Source: a virus. From it: a stretch of DNA of 26,387 nucleotides. The stretch lies in IMG/VR virus record IMGVR_UViG_3300048918_000090, positions 1 to 26,387 of that record; one strand, written 5' to 3'. Shown piece by piece: positions 14,204 through 21,268 of this stretch. The notes under the pieces were generated by a model that was not told the origin of the DNA, did not search any database, and worked only from the letters and a program-made list of their open reading frames with translations. A program made the position numbers and the translations under genes. How positions within the stretch are numbered: position 1 is the stretch's first letter; every line of letters starts with the position of its first letter.

Positions 14204-14665
14204 TTAATCCTCCCCGAGCCAACGTTCATACGTGGTCTCGACGGGCGAAAAGCCGAGAAATTTGAATAGCGCCGAGGCATCGTGAGCAACCTTGCTGCCG
14301 ACAGCCCATCGACGTACACCGCGGCGTTTCAGTTCTTTCTCAACGAACCGAAACATGCGAATGCCCGTCATGCCGGTGCGGCGGTCAGGTTTCACGAAGA
14401 AAATGTCAGGTGAACAGGTGAGACACGACCGGTAATGCAGGCCTGGTGCGATGAAACATACGAAGTAGGCGACGATTTCGCCCTGCTCGCGACCGATCAC
14501 CATCATGAGCGAGCCATCTGCCTCGCGAGCGCGGTACGCCTCGACGACAGGATCTAGCGGCACACCGTGATCCTTGTGGGTCGAGATTTCGCCGTAATGC
14601 GCGCACAGAAGTGGAAGCAGTTCGTCATATACGGACGAGAACGGCTCAATCGTGAAAGTGATCAT
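14204..14665 (-). CDS. GNAT-family N-acetyltransferase
   Basis: This 153-aa protein has the GNAT fold pattern. It starts with a beta-alpha segment (FSSVYDELLPLLCAHYGEI), then a strand pair (LMMVIGREQGEIVAYFVCFI). The acetyl-CoA loop motif A follows (PDRRTGMTGIRMFRFVEKELKRRGV, the R/Q-x-x-G-x-G/A region), and motif B is near ALFKFLGFSPVETTY. It transfers an acetyl group from acetyl-CoA to an unknown amine. It overlaps the hydroxylase gene by ATGA, making a two-gene modification cassette between the tail-completion and ejection genes. Small GNAT genes recur at this site in related phages by my recollection, and the substrate could be a virion protein or a host protein. The fold is confident; the substrate is unknown. 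Confidence 0.8.
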   Translation of the reverse strand: MITFTIEPFSSVYDELLPLLCAHYGEISTHKDHGVPLDPVVEAYRAREADGSLMMVIGREQGEIVAYFVCFIAPGLHYRSCLTCSPDIFFVKPDRRTGMTGIRMFRFVEKELKRRGVRRWAVGSKVAHDASALFKFLGFSPVETTYERWLGED

Positions 14666-15243
14666 CGCGAAGTCCTGATATCGACGACCATCGACACGCG
14701 CTCGTCTGCGCTGTTGTTGATGACCTCATGAACCTGGCTGTTGTCGAACCAGAAGCATTCGCCGGTCAGCATGTTGATCTGCTCATCCCCGGCCTTCAGA
14801 ATGGCGCCGGGCAGGCCATGCAGCACGATGTGAAAGCGCGTGTAGTAGCGCGTCTGCTCGGGTGTGTCGGAATGCGCAAAGATACGGCCGCCGGACACCA
14901 CCTTGTTGATCAACACGCGCCCAAGACGCTCGCCGCCGACGCGCGCCATCAGGTTCATAACGAGTGGACGCGCCTCGTGCAGCACCCTGTACGCCGGATA
15001 GTCGATTGCCTCGTATTGGTCATACCCGGCAAGCTGGTTTGCCTTGTAGGCCTCGATCTGAGCCTCGGTCAGGCCTTCGACCTTCTCCGGGAAACGGAGC
15101 ATGATCGTTTCCGTCTCACCAAACGGGCCTTGCGGGTAGTGGCGCAGGAACGTGTCCTCTTTCCAAAGATCAGGCCGGCGTCGGATTGCCAGCATCAGCG
15201 GATTGACATCGACGCCGTTGGCGAGGAAATGGAAATTCTTCAT
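14662..15243 (-). CDS. Aspartyl/asparaginyl beta-hydroxylase-like 2-oxoglutarate dioxygenase
   Basis: This 193-aa protein has the full Fe(II)/2-oxoglutarate signature: His124-x-Asp126 (FAHSDTPE) as the first two iron ligands, YYTRFHIVLHGLPG as the core strand, CFWFDNSQVHEV with the second His162, and then N-x5-R with Arg172 to hold 2-oxoglutarate. The spacing H-x3-N-x5-R-x5-D matches the Asp_Arg_Hydrox family. Enzymes of the family hydroxylate Asp/Asn (or Pro/Arg) side chains, using O2 and 2-oxoglutarate. The first 70 residues (PDLWKEDTFLRHYPQGPFGETETIML) are typical of phage-borne members. It is coupled to the GNAT gene. All key residues are present, so it should be active; the target is unknown. 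Confidence 0.82.
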   Translation of the reverse strand: MKNFHFLANGVDVNPLMLAIRRRPDLWKEDTFLRHYPQGPFGETETIMLRFPEKVEGLTEAQIEAYKANQLAGYDQYEAIDYPAYRVLHEARPLVMNLMARVGGERLGRVLINKVVSGGRIFAHSDTPEQTRYYTRFHIVLHGLPGAILKAGDEQINMLTGECFWFDNSQVHEVINNSADERVSMVVDIRTSR

Positions 15244-15585
15244 TTAGCTCCCGCTCGTCTCGTACGCGCCGCCAGCGATAGTCACTGCGGCACCGGTCGC
15301 CGCGAGAGCCTGAAGCGTCATGCCCTGCGACAGTTGCAGGCCAATTGCCTGAGGCGGCACATACGTCTGCCCGGCGGCCAGCGAGAAAGCAGACAGGATC
15401 GCGTTTGCTGCACCAGCGGTGCCGCCGCTCGGTACGCGGTACAGCGTGACCGCCACGGGGCTCGCAGACGTGTTGGTCAGCGACAGATTGTTGATGGTCG
15501 ACGTCGTTCCGTTGGGCGCCGTGTAATAGGTCGCCGCACCGGTGGTGAGTTGAGCCGATGGAATGACAACCGGAATTCGCTGCAT
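15244..15585 (-). CDS. Small beta-rich structural protein, 113 aa
   Basis: The protein is Thr/Ala/Ser/Gly-rich with repeated strand-turn pattern (TGAATYYTAPNGTTSTINNLSLTNTSASPVAVTLYRVPSG) and no charged helices. It looks like an immunoglobulin-like or jelly-roll small structural protein, as found in head decorations and fibre tips. Its neighbour (15590-15889) has a similar character, so the two may be paired virion proteins. The RBS GAGG is visible before the ATG, and the stop abuts the hydroxylase start (TAAATG). Position among tail-completion genes agrees with a virion role. No named family can be assigned. Confidence 0.6.
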   Translation of the reverse strand: MQRIPVVIPSAQLTTGAATYYTAPNGTTSTINNLSLTNTSASPVAVTLYRVPSGGTAGAANAILSAFSLAAGQTYVPPQAIGLQLSQGMTLQALAATGAAVTIAGGAYETSGS

Positions 15586-15589
15586 CGCG

Positions 15590-15889
15590 TTACCTCGGGA
15601 TCACGGTAATAGTTGGGGTGGTCAGATACGTCAGCGTCAACGTATCCCCGGCATTCAGTTCAAACATCTGCCCACCGGAAAGAAGTCCGAGCGCCAGCGA
15701 AGTGGGGCCACGTCCATATGCCGCAGCGGTGACCGTTCCGCCCGTCACATACAGCGCAACACGAGCGGTCGCACGATAAACAAACGGGGATCCGGTAGGC
15801 GTTACGCTGTATGGCGCCTGAGCCGCACCACTGGTCTGCCCTGTTTGTGGGAAAACCATTTCGCTTAGCACATCGTTTGACGTCGCCAT
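15590..15889 (-). CDS. Small beta-rich structural protein, 99 aa
   Basis: It starts MATSNDVLSEMVFPQTG and continues with short strands separated by Gly/Pro (SPFVYRATARVALYVTGGTVTAAAYGRG), then GQMFELNAGDTLTLTYLTTPTITVIPR. The last part reads like a beta-sandwich edge ('N-A-G-D-T-L-T-L-T-Y'), common in phage fibre or decoration proteins. It lies between the 100-aa and 113-aa genes, all three tightly packed, where P22 encodes its tail needle and gp14. No coiled-coil needle region is seen, so it is not gp26-like. Function unknown, probably virion-associated. Confidence 0.55.
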   Translation of the reverse strand: MATSNDVLSEMVFPQTGQTSGAAQAPYSVTPTGSPFVYRATARVALYVTGGTVTAAAYGRGPTSLALGLLSGGQMFELNAGDTLTLTYLTTPTITVIPR

Positions 15890-16192
15890 TTACACCCCTG
15901 CGAAAGTCATCTCTGTCATGCTGCCGCGCTGGCCTTGCGCAGCAACAAGAGTCATCAGTTGTTCCAGGGCGATCAGGATCGACTGCGCATCCACGGGCGT
16001 GATCTGGGGCGAAACCGTCTCGATCGCGAATACATCGTCCAGCGTCAATGACGGAGCGGGACCGCTGCCACTTCTGCCCGTGCGCTGGAACAGCGATAGC
16101 AGGAACGCCCACCAAACCTGCGTAATTCGCCCCGATGCGTCCAGAAACGGCACGCCGGGGTTGGGCATGTTCGCGTTTGTTGCGTCGCTCAT
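15890..16192 (-). CDS. Conserved podophage protein of unknown function, 100 aa
   Basis: The N-terminus NPGVPFLDASGRITQVWWAFLLSLFQRTG is a pattern I recall from many tailed phages: a short P-F-x-D/N-x-x-G-R motif, then an aromatic helix WWAFLLSLF, and R-T-G. A Gly/Ser linker and an acidic helical C-terminal half with hydrophobic repeats (QSILIALEQLMTLVAAQ) follow. It might sit at the head-tail neck or on a fibre. It overlaps the gp10-like gene by ATGA and abuts the next gene by TAAATG. The role is unknown; association with tail assembly is inferred from neighbours. Confidence 0.6.
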   Translation of the reverse strand: MSDATNANMPNPGVPFLDASGRITQVWWAFLLSLFQRTGRSGSGPAPSLTLDDVFAIETVSPQITPVDAQSILIALEQLMTLVAAQGQRGSMTEMTFAGV

Positions 16193-17613
16193 GTGCGTGC
16201 CCTCGAAACATCAACCCATGCGCCGTTCAGCGCGGTCTTGACCGGTGCCGACCATGACAGCTCGAACACGCGGTCGCGCGCGTAACCGAGCCGCTGGAAC
16301 TGGATCGACGTCAGGTATTCGCCGACCTTGCCAAGTGAGCCCTGAACCCAGTTGCCCCAACTTCGGCCGCGGTCGTCGCTCCAGCGCAGGCGAATTTCAG
16401 GCGCAGCCGAATCGTCCGGATATCCGTCGCCGACTTCCATGTCTGCGATGAACTGGCGGAACATCACGCGGTTGCCATCGGCGCCAAGGATGTGCGGGAA
16501 GCCGCGGACATACTCGATCGTCACGCCGTTATCGGTGAACGCGTTCAGGTCGAGTTGATAGACCTGCCCGGTTTCCCAGTCGCCGACCAGGCAACGCCCC
16601 TGATTGAACGAATAGCAGTTGGCGCGGTGCCGGCTGAACGATCCGTCTGCCTCGAGATACGCGCGCTGATGCCATTGCGACGTGACGACATCGAAGCACC
16701 ACGTTGCATTCGCAGTCGGAAACGTCAGGAAATAGAATGCATGCCCGTTTTGCAGGTATGAGAAGCCGATCGCATCGTCGATGCGCTCATACGTGGCAAT
16801 TTCCTGCTCGATGGCGTGCGTCGAGATGCGCTCGGCCGAATAGTTGCGGCCGGCAAACACAACGCCCTGCCCCTGCAGATCGCGCCCGAGCCAGAACAGC
16901 GCGAGATCGATCTTGGCGACCGAATGCTTTGCCGCGCAGCCGTGCTCGATGAATACGCCGGGCATGCGACCGAACGTGAAATCCGAGGCGCCTGTGTTGT
17001 ACCAGACCTCGGTAGTCAGCGCGCCGAACAGCCAGATTTCCCGGTGCATCACCGCGAGCGTGACCAGCTTGTCCGGATAGGTCGATTTCGACGCGATGTC
17101 GAGCGGATCAAAGCCCGTGCTGTTCGACAGTCCGATGTAAAACTGCTGCGTGTCGGGCCGGTTGAAGATGAAGAACGTATCGACGAAATCGACCTTATCG
17201 GCACCGAGAAAAGACGGATCAGTGACCGCTGACAGCACATTCGTGGTCAGATTGACCGTGAAACCCGACACGCTGCCATCTACGATGAACATGTCGAGGC
17301 CGTTATCGACCATCGACACCGGGCCGGAATCCGTCGTCAGCGAGCCGAGCTGCGTGTATGTCTCGTCATCCGCGACCGCATAAATCGCATCGCCCACGAC
17401 CTCATACCGGTTGCCATTGCTCGCCGTGTAGATGCCGCGGCTTTCGCCCGGAACAGGCGGCGTCGAGACAAGCGTCAGGCCCGGCGTCGGGTAATACGTG
17501 AACGGACACGGGGCATCCTGCGGGTTCTGCTCGCCGTACAGGTTCACGCTGCGCTGGGCGTTCGCAATGACGCTCTGCGCCTGATACGCGCCGCTTGTGA
17601 GTGGGACACGCAT
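16189..17613 (-). CDS. P22 gp10-like packaged-DNA stabilisation / tail hub protein
   Basis: The 474-aa length is nearly that of P22 gp10 (472 aa), and it directly follows a gp4-like gene as in P22. It starts RVPLTSGAYQAQSVIANAQRSVNLYGEQNPQ, a recognisable opening for this family (small basic start, R-x-x-N-L-Y-x-E). The rest is a beta-rich propeller-like sequence with many Trp/Tyr/Gly turns (LVTLAVMHREIWLFGALTTEVWYNTG, AFYFLTFPTANATWCFD). gp10 forms the hexameric hub between gp4 and the needle and spikes and prevents DNA loss. It is coupled to both neighbours: TGATG upstream, ATGA downstream. The assignment is strong from opening sequence, length and order. Confidence 0.82.
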   Translation of the reverse strand: MRVPLTSGAYQAQSVIANAQRSVNLYGEQNPQDAPCPFTYYPTPGLTLVSTPPVPGESRGIYTASNGNRYEVVGDAIYAVADDETYTQLGSLTTDSGPVSMVDNGLDMFIVDGSVSGFTVNLTTNVLSAVTDPSFLGADKVDFVDTFFIFNRPDTQQFYIGLSNSTGFDPLDIASKSTYPDKLVTLAVMHREIWLFGALTTEVWYNTGASDFTFGRMPGVFIEHGCAAKHSVAKIDLALFWLGRDLQGQGVVFAGRNYSAERISTHAIEQEIATYERIDDAIGFSYLQNGHAFYFLTFPTANATWCFDVVTSQWHQRAYLEADGSFSRHRANCYSFNQGRCLVGDWETGQVYQLDLNAFTDNGVTIEYVRGFPHILGADGNRVMFRQFIADMEVGDGYPDDSAAPEIRLRWSDDRGRSWGNWVQGSLGKVGEYLTSIQFQRLGYARDRVFELSWSAPVKTALNGAWVDVSRART

Positions 17614-18326
17614 CAGTACGGCCTATCCGAGTAGATATTCCAGCGCTGCTTCGTGCCGAGCCCGCGCGGCATGCTCATCGTCTGCAGCTGCGAATTCATC
17701 CGCTTGACGACGCGCTTGGCGTTCATCGCCAATGCCTTCAGATCGCTGCTGATCGGCAGCGTATAGGACGGCGCCAGGTAGCACGCGAGGTTGTATCGGA
17801 TCGCCGCGGTGTATTCCGGCGGAAGCGTCACCACAGTGGCAGCCGTGGCGAACTGCGGCAGAACGTCCATCGTCACGATGTGCAACTCGAACGAGCTGTT
17901 CGGCACCGGGTACATGAACAGCGTGCCAAGGGGGTATGACGGGTCGTAGAACGCGAAATCCGGGAACGACACGAGCGCCTTGAGCGCGATGCGCGAATAG
18001 TCCTCGCGCGCTTCGATCATGCGCACCGGATAGTCGATAGGCGTTGCGCTGCCAGCATTCAGGCGCGCGTATGCCGCATTGATCTTGATCGGACGCGGGA
18101 TGTTGAAATTGCCACCGGGTCCAACGGTGTACGACTGCGCACCGGTCGACGTGATCCCCGTGTCGATCAGGTGAAACACGCTCAGCCGCTCGCCCTGCCA
18201 CTGGCCCATCATCATGTTGAGCGTGGCGAGCGCGTCGGCCGTATCCTCAGCCGAGATAGCCTGACCGATGCCGAGCGCGCCGATGTCCTTCAGCGCGAGC
18301 GTGATCAGGTCAACGGCGGTCGTCAC
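17613..18326 (-). CDS. P22 gp4-like head-tail joining (tail accessory) protein
   Basis: This 237-aa protein has an N-terminal helical part (DLITLALKDIGALGIGQAISAEDTADALATLNMMMGQWQ), characteristic of gp4/gp6-like connector proteins that bind under the portal. It continues with a beta part (YTVGPGGNFNIPRPIKINAAYAR, typical of these adaptor proteins), and helices near the C-terminus (AAIRYNLACYLAPSY, AKRVVKRMNSQL). P22 gp4 is smaller (166 aa), so this is an extended member like those of other podophages. It starts by overlapping the 110-aa gene by ATGA and is followed by the gp10-like gene with TGATG. P22 gp4 was reported to have muramidase activity; no such motif is obvious here. Confidence 0.78.
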   Translation of the reverse strand: MTTAVDLITLALKDIGALGIGQAISAEDTADALATLNMMMGQWQGERLSVFHLIDTGITSTGAQSYTVGPGGNFNIPRPIKINAAYARLNAGSATPIDYPVRMIEAREDYSRIALKALVSFPDFAFYDPSYPLGTLFMYPVPNSSFELHIVTMDVLPQFATAATVVTLPPEYTAAIRYNLACYLAPSYTLPISSDLKALAMNAKRVVKRMNSQLQTMSMPRGLGTKQRWNIYSDRPY

Positions 18327-18655
18327 GCTGCCTCCAGCGCCGTGCGGATCTTGTCAGCCGACCAGCGCTTGTCGACCTTCACGCCCTTTTCTTCGGCGAT
18401 CTGGATCAGCATCTTGCGATCGTCGGATTCTGGCTCGACAGGCGCCAGTGCGGCCTCTTCCTCTGCACTGTTCACGAGCACGCTGCCGACCCACTTCGGG
18501 TAGTGCTGGAATTCGGGCTTCTGATCGGCCGGCACCGGAACGACACGCTCCGGGCGAATCCATCCACCACCGAGCGCAGCAAGTTGCTCTTCGCTCTCGA
18601 CAACACGCTGCTCGCCGTTTTCGTGCTTGACCCACATCGGGAATTCTTTGAACAC
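18323..18655 (-). CDS. Small head-module protein with duplicated motif, 110 aa
   Basis: The chosen start is GTG five bases after GGAGG, giving MFKEFPMWVKH. An ATG further upstream would read through a terminator hairpin and has no RBS. The protein contains the same motif twice: FPMWV...RVVESEEQLAALG (residues about 5-30) and YPKWVGSVLVNSAEEEAALA (about 51-70). The C-terminal 35 residues look like a helix-extended-loop-helix (RKMLIQIAEEKGVKVDKRW..DKIRTALE), which resembles SAP/Rho-N-like nucleic acid binding ends of other small phage head proteins. It lies between coat and gp4-like genes, downstream of a strong terminator. Possible head completion or connector role; unproven. Confidence 0.65.
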   Translation of the reverse strand: MFKEFPMWVKHENGEQRVVESEEQLAALGGGWIRPERVVPVPADQKPEFQHYPKWVGSVLVNSAEEEAALAPVEPESDDRKMLIQIAEEKGVKVDKRWSADKIRTALEAA

Positions 18656-18670
18656 GTTGCCTCCAGAAAC

Positions 18671-18693
18671 AAAAACCCCCTCCGAAGAGGGGG
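18671..18693 (-). terminator. Intrinsic terminator after the coat protein gene
   Basis: On the minus strand CCCCCTC-TTCG-GAGGGGG (18687-18693 with 18676-18682) has a 7-base stem closed by a UUCG tetraloop, an exceptionally stable hairpin, and is followed by TTTTT. It lies between the coat gene and the 110-aa gene and would reduce downstream expression relative to coat. Confidence 0.85.
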
Positions 18694-18712
18694 CCGATTG
18701 TTGCAGCAGCAT

Positions 18713-19918
18713 TTAGCGGACGATCCGGCAGGCGAGTTCGTTGTAGATCGGAGCCCATCCGTACAGGACGTCGATACGGCACGGGACCGTATCGGTGCCA
18801 ATCGCGTACTGGCGGCTGATACGCATCGAGATGCCCTTGTGGTTACGACGTGCGCCCCACGCGCCGTACTGGCTGACGTCTTCCAGGTCGGCGGTCGCCA
18901 GCGTGAACGCGTTCTTGTGGTACGCGAGGTTGGCGGTGTACTGCGTCGATGCAACGATGTCCCACGTCACGACAGCCGCGTTCGCCGGGCCAGCCGATAC
19001 CGTCTGGTACTGCTGGTTCGACGCCGCGGTGTTGATCGCCGGGAAGATCGACAGCGTTGCATTGCCCGAGCCGTCGGCGGTCGCCGCAGTCAGCACGGTG
19101 AACTGGCGAAGCTGGCCGGTCGACTGGCGGTTCTGCGGGTTCACCGCAAAGACGCCCGCGATCGTGAACGTGTCGCCCTTCGCAACCGTTGCGGCAGCGC
19201 CCAGACCCGTGACGAGCAGCGACGAGCCGGTCTGGCCTGCGCCCGATACCGTGCCGTTCGTGCGCGTGCCGGTCGTGAACGTGTTCACGTTCTGGTCCAT
19301 GCCGATGTCGAAGCCCAGCGCCGGCACGAAGATGCCGCTTTCGTACTGGTCGCTGATCTTCTGGGGCGCGTTGAACAGGCCGGCTGCACCCTTGACCATC
19401 TTGCCGTTCGTCAGCGGGTCCCACACGACGGTGCGCTGGCCGTCGCGCGGCGTCGCTTCCAGATCGAGCTTGGCGCCCGCGTCGAGCAGCACCTGGATGT
19501 CGCTCGGCGTGGTGCCGACGGTGCCGACGTTGTTCGCGACAGTCGAAGCCAGCGCGAGGCCGTCGAAGTCGAGCTTGTTGGCGATCGTCGCCATGGCCGG
19601 CTTGATGTAGCGGTCGGCGAACTCATCGACGATCAACGTCAGTTCCTGCGACGAGAACGTGAAGTCCACGTGGAACTGCGTGGTCAGCGTGACCGGCACC
19701 GACGTTTCGTTGATGTTCTCGATGTTCAGGTTCGGGCCAGTCGTACCGACGAAGCGGTTCGGCTTGCGCGCGTTGACCGTGGCACCGATCTTGGCGCCCG
19801 ATACCGCGAACTCTTTCGAGTACTCGCGATTCGCGCGGCCGGTGAACGCCAGGTTGTTTTCGAGGATCATCAACGATTCGTCGAGGATCTTGACCGGGGT
19901 AAGAAGGGTATTTGCCAT
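18713..19918 (-). CDS. Major capsid (coat) protein, P22 gp5-like
   Basis: This 401-aa protein belongs to the P22 coat family. Family features include the start NTLLTPVKILDESLMILENNLAFTG, the early R-x-x-x-E (REYSKEF) helix, SSQELTLIVDEFADRYIKPAM, and near the end RRNHKGISMRISRQYAI...DVLYGWAPIYNELACRI, the conserved C-terminal signature of gp5-type HK97-fold coats. A Gly/Thr/Ala-rich region (residues about 220-330) corresponds to the inserted domain of gp5. Length is close to P22 gp5 (430 aa). The RBS TGAGG lies at the end of the scaffold gene. A strong terminator follows, suggesting coat is meant to be the most abundant product. Confidence 0.93.
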   Translation of the reverse strand: MANTLLTPVKILDESLMILENNLAFTGRANREYSKEFAVSGAKIGATVNARKPNRFVGTTGPNLNIENINETSVPVTLTTQFHVDFTFSSQELTLIVDEFADRYIKPAMATIANKLDFDGLALASTVANNVGTVGTTPSDIQVLLDAGAKLDLEATPRDGQRTVVWDPLTNGKMVKGAAGLFNAPQKISDQYESGIFVPALGFDIGMDQNVNTFTTGTRTNGTVSGAGQTGSSLLVTGLGAAATVAKGDTFTIAGVFAVNPQNRQSTGQLRQFTVLTAATADGSGNATLSIFPAINTAASNQQYQTVSAGPANAAVVTWDIVASTQYTANLAYHKNAFTLATADLEDVSQYGAWGARRNHKGISMRISRQYAIGTDTVPCRIDVLYGWAPIYNELACRIVR

Positions 19919-19926
19919 TTACAACC

Positions 19927-20652
19927 TCATTTGCGGTTGCGCTTCTTCCACGCGATGTAGTCCGCCGTCGACGCGAATTCCTCGGGTTCGACAGGTGCGG
20001 ATTTGCCACCCACAGGGGTGATCGGGGCAGGAGCGCTGGATACAGGGGGAGGCGTCGATTTGCCGACCGTCGCTTCAAGACGGGCCAGTTCGATCGCCAT
20101 ACGCAACGGAGGAAGGGACAGCAGACGTTCGGCGGCCTCCGGGTTCTGGCCGAGGTGATGCAACACCTTGTGGCCGGCATCCATCGCCGTGACGGCTTCC
20201 AGGAAGTCAGGCGATGCGCCGCCGAGCATCTGGAACGTCTTGAGCGACGAATCCCAATCCGGGAATTCCGTCTTGCCTGCATCGAACACCTTGTTGCAGG
20301 CCGCATCGAAATCGCGCTGCTTCAGAAGCTGCTCAGCGGCCTTCACGACATCGGTCTGCGCGGCCGGTTGCTGCGCCGGCTGTTGCTGACCCTGTGCGGG
20401 CTGCTGGTAGGTCCGTAGCTGCGCTTCGAGCGCTTCACGCTGCCGCTTTTCCTCGTGTTTCTCCCGCGTGAGCTGGTCGATGCGCCGTTGCACCCAGTCG
20501 TTCTTGGGCTTTTCGGTCGGCTCGACTGCTACCTCGGTTTGCTCGGCGCCCGGTTCCGTGCTGACTTCCGATGCGGGCTGTTGCGCCTGTTCCGTGGAGG
20601 CCGTAGGCGTTACGTTCTCGACTGCTGCGTTCTCTTCGGTTTGCATGGACAT
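19927..20652 (-). CDS. Scaffolding protein, P22 gp8-like
   Basis: This is an acidic, helical, Gln/Pro/Ala-rich protein, about 241 aa depending on the start, directly upstream of coat as in P22. A central coiled-coil (RRIDQLTREKHEEKRQREALEAQLR) and a basic C-terminus (DYIAWKKRNRK) are the classical scaffold features; the basic end binds coat. Start choice: ATG at 20652. A TTG at 20658 and an ATG at 20646 are in the same frame, and none has a strong RBS. The start region contains the palindrome GGACATGTCC. Scaffold translation in P22 is autoregulated, so a weak RBS would be expected, but this is inference. Confidence 0.85.
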   Translation of the reverse strand: MSMQTEENAAVENVTPTASTEQAQQPASEVSTEPGAEQTEVAVEPTEKPKNDWVQRRIDQLTREKHEEKRQREALEAQLRTYQQPAQGQQQPAQQPAAQTDVVKAAEQLLKQRDFDAACNKVFDAGKTEFPDWDSSLKTFQMLGGASPDFLEAVTAMDAGHKVLHHLGQNPEAAERLLSLPPLRMAIELARLEATVGKSTPPPVSSAPAPITPVGGKSAPVEPEEFASTADYIAWKKRNRK

Positions 20653-20690
20653 GTCCAAGGATTGAGCCCCGGATGCCGCCGGGTACGGAC

Positions 20691-20728
20691 AAACAAAAAG
20701 GCCCGCTCCATTGCTGGAAACGGGCCTT
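20691..20728 (-). terminator. Intrinsic terminator before the scaffold gene
   Basis: On the minus strand AAGGCCCG pairs with CGGGCCTT (20721-20728 with 20698-20705), an inner TGGA/TCCA extends the stem, and a TTTTT run follows. It lies between the 70-aa gene and scaffold and faces late transcription. Confidence 0.8.
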
Positions 20729-20747
20729 CTGGAAAGCTGTGTTGCTG

Positions 20748-20960
20748 TTACTTACGACGCTCTTTTGCCAGATCGTCGTATGCCTTAGCCAACTCGAATG
20801 CGGTAAATGCGACAACTGTCGCCGACCATTCGAGCGCCTTAGGATTGGCAGCCAGAGAAACCATCAGCTCTCGCGCGATCTCTTCGACGCGCATGCTGCG
20901 CAGGCGATCTTCCGGCATAGCACCAATCGCATCAACGATCGCTTCACCGATGCCGAACAT
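20748..20960 (-). CDS. Hypothetical head-module protein, 70 aa
   Basis: This short helical protein starts MFGIGEAIVDAIGAMPEDRL, followed by VEEIARELMVSLAANPKALEW and a helix AFTAFELAKAYDDLAKERRK with a basic end. No membrane segment or catalytic motif is seen. It overlaps the 102-aa gene by TGATG. Placed between portal and scaffold, it may be a minor head protein or a chaperone-like factor. No family recognised. A terminator follows it. Confidence 0.5.
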   Translation of the reverse strand: MFGIGEAIVDAIGAMPEDRLRSMRVEEIARELMVSLAANPKALEWSATVVAFTAFELAKAYDDLAKERRK

Positions 20961-21268
20961 CAGCGCTGACCGCCGATGATGTACTGCTCGGTGGCCGGCA
21001 CAATCGCGCCGCCGCTCGAATTCACGAACTGGATAGCCAGCGTGTTCGCCGCGGAGACACGCACGTTGCCGATCGACAGACCGACCTGGTGCGATGCCTT
21101 GTTGACGTCGATCGAGTCGCCAACCTGCAGGCCGGGCACGGTGAACGTCTGTTCGGCGGTCGTGTTTGCGCCCACCGATGCGGGTGCGAGCGTCTGGCGG
21201 ATGATGAACAGCGTCGACACGGGCGTCGGGCTCGACGCGTCCTGAAGAATTCCGATGTAACCGGGCAT
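20960..21268 (-). CDS. Small beta-rich head protein, 102 aa
   Basis: The protein is mostly short strands: GYIGILQDASSPTPV, FIIRQTLAPASVGANTTAEQTFTV, DSIDVNKASHQVGLSIGNVRVSAANTLAIQF. The pattern (a strand with T-V-P-G-L-Q-V-G-D, then N-V-R-V-S-A-A-N-T-L-A-I-Q-F) is a repetitive small sandwich, frequently seen in phage virion or minor capsid proteins. It directly abuts portal (TAAATG), which in related phages is a location of decoration or portal-associated proteins. No certain name. Its sequence style resembles the two small proteins at 15.2-15.9 kb, though no clear homology can be claimed by eye. Confidence 0.6.
   Translation of the reverse strand: MPGYIGILQDASSPTPVSTLFIIRQTLAPASVGANTTAEQTFTVPGLQVGDSIDVNKASHQVGLSIGNVRVSAANTLAIQFVNSSGGAIVPATEQYIIGGQR

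Noticed and set aside
18656-18712. ATG at 18712 as the start of the 110-aa head gene
   Set aside because: The frame would read through the strong terminator hairpin and has no RBS. GTG at 18655 has GGAGG at proper spacing and gives a family-like MFKEFP start.
18503-19960. A 485-codon plus-strand open frame opposite the coat protein gene
   Set aside because: Same reason: Arg-rich composition, no recognised motif, fully antisense to a confidently identified coat gene.
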